From assembly GCA_947623455.1 (NCBI GenBank), contig OX392530.1, positions 1,401,501 to 1,465,500 on the forward strand: 64,000 nt of DNA. Direction: 5' to 3'. Made by a program: the position numbers and the translations under genes. The notes beneath the pieces are model-generated. The model made no database searches. It was not told the origin of the DNA and saw only the letters and a list, made by a program, of their open reading frames with translations. How positions within the stretch are numbered: the first letter of the stretch is position 1; every line of letters begins with the position of its first letter. Of the stretch, positions 28,601-40,600 are shown piece after piece. The stretch is from Mimachlamys varia (Eukaryota > Mollusca > Bivalvia > Pectinida > Pectinidae).

Positions 28601-31600
28601 TCTGGTTTACATTGAGTTCTGTAACTCTTCCTTGAGTTTTAAGCATAAAATAACCAGTTCATTTGATTGTAGATGATATTCTTAATCTCAACTTGTACAC
28701 AACTGTGTATGCTAGTTACATATCTGTTCGTGTTAATCAAATAACTGTGTATGCTAGTTACACAACTGTTCGTGTTAGTTAAATAACTGTGTATGCTAGT
28801 TACACAACTGTTCGTGTTAGTTAATAACTGTGTATGCTAGTTACACAACTGTTCGTGTTAGTTAATAACTGTGTATGCTAGTTACACAACTGTTCGTGTT
28901 AGTTAATAACTGTGTATGCTAGTTACACAACTGTTCGTGTTAGTTAATAACTGTGTATGCTAGTTACACAACTGTTCGTGTTAGTTAATAACTGTGTATG
29001 CTAGTTACACAACTGTTCGTGTTAGTTAATAACTGTGTATTCTAGTAATACAACTGTGTATATTAGCTACATTACTGTGTATGCTAGTTACGCAATTTTG
29101 TATGCTAGTTACACAACTGCACACAGTTGCTAGTTACGCAACTGGGTATTCTAGTAACACAACTGTGTGTGTTAACAACATAACTGTGTATGTTAGTTAC
29201 ATGAGGGTGTATGTTAGCTACATAAGTGTGTATGTAAGTTCGCAACTGTGTATGCTAGTTACACAACTGTATGTGTTAGTTACACAATTGTGTATTCTAG
29301 TAAAACAACTGTGTATTCTAGTAACACAACTGTGTATTTAACTGTGTATGTTAATTATACAACTGTGTATGCTAGTTACGCAACTATGTATTATAGTTAC
29401 GTATACACAACTGTGTATTAGGGTTACACAACTGTGTATTAGTGTTACACAATTGTGTATTATAGTTACCCAACTGTGTATTAGTGTTACACAACTGTGT
29501 ATTAGTGCTACACAACTGTGTATTAGTGTTACACAACTGTGTATTAGTGTTACACAACTGTGTATTAGTGTTACACATCTGTGTATTATAGTTACACAAC
29601 TGTTTATTAGTGTTACACAACTGTGTATTAGTGTTACACAACTGTGTATTATAGTTACACAACTGTGTATTAGTGTTACACAACTGTGTATTAGTGTTAC
29701 ACAACTGTGTATTAGTGTTACACAACTTTGTATTAGTGTTACACAACTGTGTATTAGTGCTACACAACTGTGTATTAGTGCTACACAACTGTGTATTAGT
29801 GTTACACAACTGTGTATTAGTGTTACACAACTGTGTATTAGTGTTACACATCTGTGTATTATAGTTACACAACTGTTTAATAGTGTTACACAACTGTGTA
29901 TTAGTGTTACACAACTGTGTATTATAGTTACACAACTGTGTATTAGTGTTACACAACTGTGTATTAGTGTTACACAACTGTGTATTAGTGCTACACAACT
30001 GTGTATTAGTGTTACACAACTGTGTATTAGTGTTACACATCTGTGTATTAGTGTTACACAACTGTGTATTAGTGTTACACAACTGTGTATTAGTGTTACA
30101 CAACTGTGTATTAGTGTTACACATCTGTGTATTAGTGTTACACAACTGTTTATTAGTGTTACACAACTGTTTATTAGTGTTACACAACTGTGTATTAGTG
30201 TTACACAACTGTGTATTAGTGCTACAAATCTGTGTATAAGTGTTACACAACTGTGTATTAGTGTTACACAACTGTGTATTAGTGCTACACAACTGTGTAT
30301 TAGTGTTACACAACTGTGTATTAGTGTTACACAACTGTGTATTAGTGTTACACAACTGTGTATTAGTGTTACACAACTGTGTATTATAGTTACACAACTG
30401 GGTATTAGTGTGACACAACTGGGTATTAGTGTTACACAACTGGGTATGCTAATCACACAAATCTTGTCATATCAAGAGTTTTACAATATTTAGCGTATAC
30501 ACATGAACTCTGTTCAAAAGAGTCTAATTCTATCACATTCCGTACTCTATGTCCATGTGTGTTATACAATATTTTACCTCTCAATGATCTTACCCTTTGT
30601 TCGTGTAATATTAAGCACTGTACAAGGCTCCTGGTCTATCAATACAGTGCCCGTCATTTCTATAGCCTGGTGGTCCTCCTCTTGCAGATTGAGCTCCAAC
30701 TTGGTGAAGTTTCTTCCCCCAATGACTTGCGGAACCAGCGATTGTCCCTGAAGGGTAAGTATCTTGAAAGCACTGGCATACGTTCCTAAGAGTGGGATGA
30801 CGATGGATTGGATTGTGATATCTCCTACTGTCGTGATGAGACCCGTGGAGTGAGTGACGTTCAAAACAAAGGTCTGTGATGGTTCCCCAGGACATCTGTA
30901 CTGACCTTCCCAAACACTCGGTACAAACTCTGTCCTATCTGGTACAGAAATACAAAAGTAATTAAAATTTTGTTTTAAACATGTAAGCGGTAAAACAGGT
31001 CCTGTATGATCAGTTATGGATGTAACAAACCTCCCCAAACACTCGGTACAAACTCTGCCCTGTCTAGTACAGAAATACAAAAGTGATTAACATTTTTTTA
31101 AACATGTAAGTGGTTAAATTGGTCCTGTATGATCAGTTATGGATGTAACAAACCTTTCAAAACACTAGGTACAAAATACTGTCCTGTCAGGGACAGAAAC
31201 ACAAGTGTGTTTAAAACTTGTATGGTGATAAAACTAGTTCATGTATGATACATTATGGATGTAACGAACAACTTTGCGTACATAAAAACAAAAAATGTTT
31301 TACATTGTAAAATGATTCTGACCTAAATACAAAACAATGGTTCACTTTGATTTGTTTTACAATGAAGTAGATTTCGAACATGCGTTTTTTGTAATCTAGA
31401 TAAAAGTATTTCTTGATATTTGCATTTTTATTTACAAAATGTGTATCATTGCGAGTGATACAGCTTGAACAGACTAACATCGTGCTCCTAGTCACGGAGG
31501 GACTAAGATGATACCGTGTTCCTAGTCACGGAGGGACTAAGATGATACCGTGTTCCTAGTCACGGAGGGACTAAGATGATACCGTGTTCCTAGTCACGGA

Positions 31601-34600
31601 GGGACTGAGGTGATACCGTGTTCCTAGTCACGGAGGGACTGAGGTGATACCGTGTTCCTAGTCACGGAGGGACTGAGGTGATATCGTGTTCCTAGTCACG
31701 GAGGGACTGAGGTGATATCGTGTTCCTAGTCACGGAGGGACTGAGGTGATACCGTGTTCCTAGTCACGGAGGGACTGAGGTGATATCGTGTTCCTAGTCA
31801 CGGAGGGACTGAGGTGATACCGTGTTCCCAGTCACGGAGGGACTGAGGTGATACCGTGTTCCCAGTCACGGAGGGACTGAGGTGATATCGTGCTCCTAGT
31901 CACGGAGGGACTGAGGTGATATCGTGCTCCTAGTCACGGAGGGACTGAGGTGATATCGTGCTCCTAGTCACGGAGGGACTGAGGTGATATCGTGCTCCTA
32001 GTCACGGAGGGACTGAGGTGATATCGTGCTCCTAGTCACGGAGGGACTGAGGTGATATCGTGTTCCTAGTCACGGAGGGACTGAGGTGATACCGTGTTCC
32101 TAGTCACGGAGGGACTAAGGTGATACCGTGTTCCTAGTCACGGAGGGACTAAGGTGATATCGTGTTCCTAGTCACGGAGGGACTAAGGTGATACCGTGTT
32201 CCTAGTCACAGAGGGACTAAGGTGATACCGTGTTCCTAGTCACGGAGGGACTAAGGTGATATCGTGTTCCTAGTCACAGAGGGACTAAGGTGATATCTTA
32301 AATAGAAGATACAAACTAATAGGAACGTTACTGACCAACATCATACCAGGGAGATAACCTTATTGATTTGAGTACTTCGTGGGAACTCACTTAAACGGTG
32401 AAATTTGAATAAGTCTACGTATTTTTCTGATCAGTATACAAAATGGAATATGTGAATCTTAAACAAAGAATTGGCTTATAATTATCTTGTATGAAATTTT
32501 AGGAAAATCTGCCAAATGCCTCTTCAGAAAGAGCAACAACAAACTGTTAAAAGCAAAAATATATATCTAGCAACCATCTTGTTTGTCTATTCAGTCTTAA
32601 ATTGAACTATGCACAACAAATATTCCATGTGCTGTTTAGAAAAATCCGTTGTATTTTGTTTGTTTTGTTTTTGTGTTTTTGGTCATTTTTAGCAATCCTA
32701 ATTAAAAGAGATGTTTATGCTTGGAATGTACAGGAGGCAGGCCGGCAACAAATGACTAACTTCGGCCTATATGGAATTGGGAAATGCATTTCGTTCATAT
32801 AGTTTGGTAACCAAAAAAAAGTAATAGTTCAAAAATGGAATGTTGGTTTCCTTCAATAATCATCATTTTCAGTCGGTTTTACCTTAAACATATAACTTAA
32901 ACATCTTAATACCAAATATTTATAACATGATGAACGGCGAAAAAAATATTTTTCCTAATTTGTTTTTCTTTTTGTCCAGTTTGCAATTGTACATCAAGAC
33001 GTAAACTTCAGTATCTAAAGTACCATTTTTAGATACGTAAACGTTGTAGTTTGGTACCTTGATAAACACTGCAGTCTGCTGGACCCCCTTGTATCAGGAC
33101 ATCGCAGTTGTCTTCCTTCCATCCTGCGTTGCATACCTTGCGTCCTTTGTTGTCACATGTGTAATGGCCGTCACATGCATTGTCTGCCACACAGTTGATA
33201 GAACAGTCGTCGCCATAGTAATGAGGATCACAGTACACCTTCACCTTCAATGACAGACTGAAAACAAACGTAAATTGTAATGAGGATCACAGTACACCTT
33301 CACTTTCAATGACAGTCTGAAAACAAACGTAAATTGTAATGAGGATCACAGTACACCTTCAATTTCAATGACAGATGGAAAACACACGTAAATAGTAATG
33401 AGGATCACAGTGCATCTTCACCTTCAATGACAAACTGAAAACACACGTAAATAGTAATGAGGATCACAGTACACCTTCACCTTCAATGACAGGCTGAAAA
33501 CAAACGTAAATAGTAAATCTAGGCCAGATCAAAGCTAATGCCATAGCCTCAAAGTGTGAACTGAGGCATCAATCACAACAAACAGAAATGCTAAACTATA
33601 GTCTATAATGATAAGGCTGTAGGCTATAGATTAAAATTTCTGTTTGTTGTGATTTATGCCTCAATTCTCACTTTGAGGCTATGGCATTTGCTCGGATCTG
33701 GCGAGATTTACATGGCGGCTATCTTCGGGGAAGCAGAAGACGCTTACTCTTCCGGATAACCTGGTCTTATTCTCTAGTACTTTTACGAGGGTCCCCATGT
33801 AAATATTTCCTTTGTTCATATTTTGCCCCTAGTTTAATCATTTTGATCTCGGATTATGGTTTTGTTGACGCCTTGGTGTTCTCCGATATTTTTATATATG
33901 GTTCTAATAGTAGTTTAGTGTTTATCATTATCCATCATGAGTGTTCACTAATTTTGTAATTATGTATTGGAAACGCGGCATAACAAGTTTTATGCTACAT
34001 GAATTGTACTGTTTAACGATTGCACATGGTAAAGGCTTTAGATACCCGGATATATTATAATGAAAACTATCTTAAAGTGAGTAATGACAGACTTAAATTA
34101 TCTAACAATTTAACTTTATTTGCAAAGTTACTGGGTCCTATCTTACATCAGAGCAGATAATTTGACTAATCGGCGCTTCTAGTAAATTTTTGAGGTAATC
34201 TTCAACATTTAAAGTCAATATTATTTGATGAAATGATCATATTATATAACAAGTGTCTGTGATAATGTAGTCAACAATAGATACACACCTGGTGGGTTGT
34301 TGAGGTCGCTGACCCTTTAATGTATACGTCGACTTGTAGTCTGTTGTAGAGTTAAAACCAGGAATATCACTGGTGAAGTTAAGATACAGATTATCTACAG
34401 GTACGAGTCCATCACTGTCAGAGTCTGTCACCAGAACAGATAAATACGCCGACCCCTGAAACAAAAACAGAACATCAAAGTTTAATACCAATATACTGTA
34501 AAAGTGCATTTTTCGCGGCGTGAACATTTTCGCTTGTTGGTTTGGTTTCATTAAATATATCCACACGTGAACATATCTAACACGACCGAACGGCTACAGT

Positions 34601-37600
34601 GTATTAAAGTATTATAGAAGATGACGTAACACACACATATGCTGCACCTTTTAAATCTTCACAGTACAAAACAGTACGACTGACATATAGATATATGGAT
34701 GCCATTCATATAAATTTGTATTCTTCAAAGATAAAAGTAGGTGTGGGGGGGGGGGGCTTGTCACCAGCCATTGTAAATCTTTCTTAATTTTTTGGCAGTT
34801 CTCTTTTTTTTCTTTACCGTATCTGTTTGACCAAATCATAGCCACATTGCTTTTGTAATCAACATTCCTGAAGTACTTTCTTCTGAAAAGTAGCAGAATA
34901 TGATTCTCACTTTAAAAATCTAAGATGGCTTTCAACCGTTTTGTTTTTCAATCAGTCTCAAAAGTGAATATGCATAAAAAGGTATGTCGTTAAATTGTAC
35001 ATCAATAATTGAACACTAATCATGAAGTAACTCTGCACGTACAAAGTGATAAGGTTATTTAACTTCCAGGTGTGTTAATTATATACAACATTACCTGTCG
35101 TATGGTTGTCACTCACCTTCCAGGTATCAAAACTGAACAAAGATGACTTCCCAGCGCTAAAGGAGATTTCGTTCTCGTTATCGTTGGCATTAAAATCTTC
35201 TCTCCCAAATCCACAACTGTCTCCTGTTAAATTCGCACTACAAACAGAAATAAGATAAATGGAAGCAGAGAAATAAATTGTATTTAGAATATTTTACTTA
35301 CTAGGTTATAAGCACGGCCTTCAGTCAGGTTCAGTACAAACGATTGCTATCATTCCTCATACTAACGTTTGGCCATATCTTAATGGTATCTTGGCTAATT
35401 TGGCAGATTACATGCTAATCAGACATTTATTTACATGGTTTACCACTATTTTGCTTAAGTTCCCATGAGAAATGTGGTTTTTGAACTTTCAATATGACAA
35501 ATAATTCCCAGTTGTTTACTTTGTATATCAGCGAAATGACATGTACAAGTACCAGTGTCAGAGATCAACAGATTCTAGTAACTTACTTAATTGTCTTTAT
35601 AATCTGCACTTGAGCGATGTTAAAACACTTATAAATATGACAATAAAAAAAATTCAATAAAATAAGAGAATGCCGAAGCGTCAACATAATCATAATCCAA
35701 ACTCAAAATCGATTAAACCAGGGGCAAAATTTGAACAAAGGAAAGACTTACATGGAGACCCTTGCAAAAGTACAAGAGACTAAGACCAGGTGTTCCGGAA
35801 GAGTAAATGTGCCGTGCATTTCTCTTTGTACCAATTAATTTGACAAATATTGTATCACTTAAAAATGACAAATCTCGACGCTTTACAAAAATGACGGTTA
35901 CTTTTCCGGAACACTTGCTCTTAACATCTTTTACTTTTACGAGGGTCTCCATGTAAATATTTCCTTTGTTCCTATTTTGCCTTTAGTTAATCGATTTTGA
36001 GTTCGGATTATGGTTTTGTTGACACTTTGGTATTCTCTGTGGTTTTTTTCTTGTAAAGTTTAATGTTTCACACTTGTTTTAACATTTAATATGACAAATA
36101 TTGTAACAATTACTATGACAAATATTGTACCAATTACTATGACAAATATTGTACCAATTAATATGACAAATATTGAACCAATTACTATGACAAATATTGT
36201 AAAGTTTAATGTTTCACACTTGTTTTACCATTTAATATGACAAATATTGTAACAATTACTATGACAAATATTGAACCAATTACTATGTCAAAATATTGTA
36301 ACAATTAATATGACAAAAATTGTAACAATTACTATGACAAATATTTACCAATTACTAAGACAAATATTGTAACAATTAATATGACAAATATTGAACCAAT
36401 TACTATGACAAATATTGTAACAATTAATATGACAAATATTGTAACAATTACTATGACAAATATTGAACCAATTACTATGACAAATATTGTAACAATTGAT
36501 ATGACAAATATTGTAACAATTACTATGACAAATATTTACCAATTACTATGACAAATATTTACCAATTACTAAGACAAATATTGTAACAATTAAAATGACA
36601 AATATTGTAACAATTAATATGACAAATATTGTAAAGTTTAATGTTTCAAACTTGTTTTAACAATTAATGTGACAAATGTTGTTTATCTTAATGTGCCACA
36701 CCTATTTCTATTTTTACGTAATACAATTATGTGACTCTTATTGTCCAGCTATTGTTACATTCACTGCGTCAAACATTGTAAAATTCAAATGTGTCGTGTA
36801 TTGAAACATGAAACAATGTTCAATGTTTGTATTTGTAAAGGTCGCCGAGTCATATGTCATGTTGTTCTGTTTTACTGCCTGTTACTAGTGCCCCACCTAC
36901 TTGAACCTGTCAAGTCTCTTTAAAGCATATTATTGTTCACTTTGTTCCAACACATTTGACTTGTATATGAGGTGGAAGACTCTGCTGGTGGCGTTGTTAG
37001 TTCCCAAGGTTTGCTGGAGCCTCCGTATCCACAGTTAATCTCACTGGAGTAGTGACACGGTACATAATATACACACTTTAGTAGTACACAATTTAAAATT
37101 TTACAGAACCAATTTGACTTTTCTTCTAAATTCATAAGTTAAAAGGTGTTTTACGGACCTGACCCTTCTGCTTCTAAGTTAGTCTTGAACATTTCGATTC
37201 CCACCTTTTGATCCCTAGCATCACTGAAGAGTCGTAGGGGGAGGAAACAGCTGTATGATGCAGTTTAGTTCATTGTGTCGGCATACTGTATCTATTACTA
37301 AAGTTTAAAGGTGCAGCATGTGTGTGTGTTACGGCATCTTTGACTAATAAAGCAGGCTATGACGTCAGAGGAGAACCGAATCATTGTCCTATCTGGTACA
37401 TGGGTAGCTTTGTATATACCGTGGTTTGTTTATACCGAGGTTTTTGCTCTGATGTCTGTATGATATTTGATTCGTTTGATTAACGATTGTAATAAATAGA
37501 CTGCAAGTTATATACATGTAATGTACTGCATTTCTTATGATTTAGTATTTCTATATCATATATATGTATTTAAATAAAATCAATGGCCCTGTGTCCGGAC

Positions 37601-40600
37601 ACCACTTATGTCTTCATACGAACGACAAAATCCAAAAATTGTGGGTTTTAATTTTACAATTTCATTCCGTCAAGTTTTTTTCTATTATTATTTATTGTTA
37701 TTATTATTGTTTAATATAATTCTAATTTTTTTTAAAGATATCATTGTTAATATACCTAATGCGATTGAACACACTTGTTTTGTCTATAATGTGAAAATGT
37801 ATTTGTTGCCTAAATCGTTTTTGATGATGAATATTGCCCCTAATTTTAAACATGTTAACCTGATCGAGAGGAAGAAAGGTCAAGAGGTATACGAAATAGG
37901 AAAAAAGGAATCTAAGAAGACTTTCTAATCTGGACGTATATCAGAAGATGATATATTCCAAATATTACTCGCGTACCTTCACGAAACAGATGCTGAATAC
38001 TATCAGCGAAACAGTGTCAAAGTCCGAACGGAGAAGATGACGCCGTAAAAAGACGTTTATTGTTGATACTTATGGAAAGAAACGAGGAAAGGGAATGAGT
38101 GAAACTCAGCACAGTGGTTTCTTCCATTCAATGTTGTTACAAAGCGACGCGACAATTATAACACTCCGACGTACAGGTTACATTTTACTAGCAGACCGTA
38201 TTTTTTTTGAGGTATTGGCTCTGAGGAATTGACTTTCAGGAATTGGCTCTGAGGAATATATATACAGACAGATGCGATGCAGAAAACAAAGTCCGTTTGG
38301 GTTGAAATGACGGGCGAGTTATAACTCAGAAGTCACCATTCTAGGTCAATACTTGTAACGCATCAGTTAACCACCAACTGCTAGGCGTATTGGAATATTT
38401 ATTTTTTGCCGCGACCAACAACAAGATGAAACCGATATACGTGACCATTTGCTTATTTAAATAAATCTGGCTCTATAGTAAATAGCGGACATTGATGCAA
38501 TATCTAGGTGGTTGTAACGCACAGGGTTTACTTGTAGTTTCCGAAGCATATCGGGAGTTTGCATTGTACAATACACGGAAGGTTTGTTCCCTATGGGGCG
38601 CTTGGACAGGATCGAAAAGGAGAAACAGAGAAAAATTCAGGGCATTTTTGGCAAACGGACTTGAAAAAGTGAATGTACCATCCTGATCAACTACTCTACA
38701 AATATTTCATAAACAACAACAAGACAAGATCGTAAACAGAGAAATGGACCTATGCTACAATAAAGATGGCGGTTACCTTTGGTGTTTTCCAGCACAAAGA
38801 GTGAAGTGGTGGTCACATTGTGCCAACGGACACGTCGGAATATTGGCACCGTCACAACACTGACCATTAAAGTCCAGTCCCTGGGGGTTGTGGAAGTCCA
38901 CTAGCTGTACAGCTATCTTCCCTTTGCTTTCAACATCGAAAATCTATAAAACGAAAAAGAAACACCAGCATACCTAATAATTGTGTAAGATGTAAACAAG
39001 TGTATTTTAGTATTGAGTTCAACGTGTGTTAGAAATTTCTTTTTCTATTATTCAGTCCAAATATATGACAGTGCCAACTTAAATAATGTATTTGTGATGC
39101 AATAAAGGCAAGTATGTAGTAATATCTACAGTTCTACTTATACCTGAGCAAATTCTTACCTTCCTTTGTAAACGCAATACCCCCTTGTAAACCTTGGTCA
39201 CATCCAAGTCAATGTAACGTCCTCAAATTGAGAACTCGGGCATTATCATCATTCAAAACAAGTAGACATACTGATATTAGGAGCATATTCAAAATATTTC
39301 TCGACGAGGCCAAGATGGCGACCGTAAAACTTATATTATTCTACAACCTGCCACTCTTGAACAAAAAAAAAAGTAAAATCTTGATAACAAAATCAAAATC
39401 GTCACGTTTATTAATCGTGCAGGTTTGTAACTTGTGCGATAAAATATATAAGCCAAGTTGTTCAATTGTTAATTTCTTCCGAACTGAAAACGAAATACCT
39501 TTCCGCGAAAAAGCCTGTTTTACAAACTTTTTTCATGTGGCGTTATGTTTCTTTGTTTATGATTTCCATATCGATTCAATATGTATAAGAAAATGTATAC
39601 AACACGTCTCAACTAGATTTGATATATAATGCATCAGGTTTCAAAATAAAACTAAAACTGTATGACACAGTTGTGCCTCATTCTTATAGTTAACTTGTTT
39701 GTGTTTTCATACAAGGCTGAATTTGTGAAAGAGCTCACCAGGACAGGTAACAAAAACTTTGCCAGATCTTTTAATTTCACTTTCAGATATATCGACGATG
39801 TGTTGTCTATGAACAACAATAGACTCTTTAACATCAGCTGCTAACCTCGATTTCTACTTAAACTATGACCAATATGGACAGCTTACTACTACGATAAACG
39901 TGACGATTTCAATTTTCCGATCGTGAAATTTCTATTTATTGATAGTAGCTTCCCCTGCTTCTCCAACCTATGGCGTTTAAATGTCGCAGTTGATTGATAT
40001 TCTAGAGCTTAGTGATTTTCGTGATCGATGTCGACTGCTGACAAACAAACTTTTAAGTGATATGAAGATGGACGCTTTTGAGTATGCTTATTAGTGTGCT
40101 TACTTGATGTGCTTGACAATGATGACTCGGTTCTCATTTCAAGGACTTGATATTTACTTGGATGTGAACAAGATTTACATGGCGGGTGCCGTTGATGAAG
40201 CAAAAGTCGTTTACTCTTCCGGAACATTTTGTTTTGTTGACGCTTCGGTATTATCTAATTTTCTTATATATATATATATATACATAAAAAGAATTGAGAA
40301 AGAAATATTTGATACTTTTTGAGCCTAAAAAGATGGCCGACAGGAAGCTATCTTGAATATTAAGACTAAGGTTTGTCAGCTCTATATCACAGGAAGTAGC
40401 ACAAGGATATCGTACAAACTTCACGTGAAGGGTTGTCATGGTCCTAAGTTACGCATATCGATTTGTAAGACAAGCAGTCTTGAATTTTGTTAGTTCATGC
40501 TTTTTCACAGAAAAGGTATCTTTCTAAAATCTAACATATAAGCTCCTTGTTGCCAGTAGTTTTGAGACTGGAAAGACAAACTGGTCGACATGCGGCCATC

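Noticed and set aside
29338..30493. Three open frames of 350-380 codons on both strands
   Set aside because: By-products of a 21-bp satellite (multiple of 3, no stops); seven-residue repeats in every frame.
31480..32297. CRISPR-like regular array
   Set aside because: Units abut with no unique spacers, and the sequence is eukaryotic.
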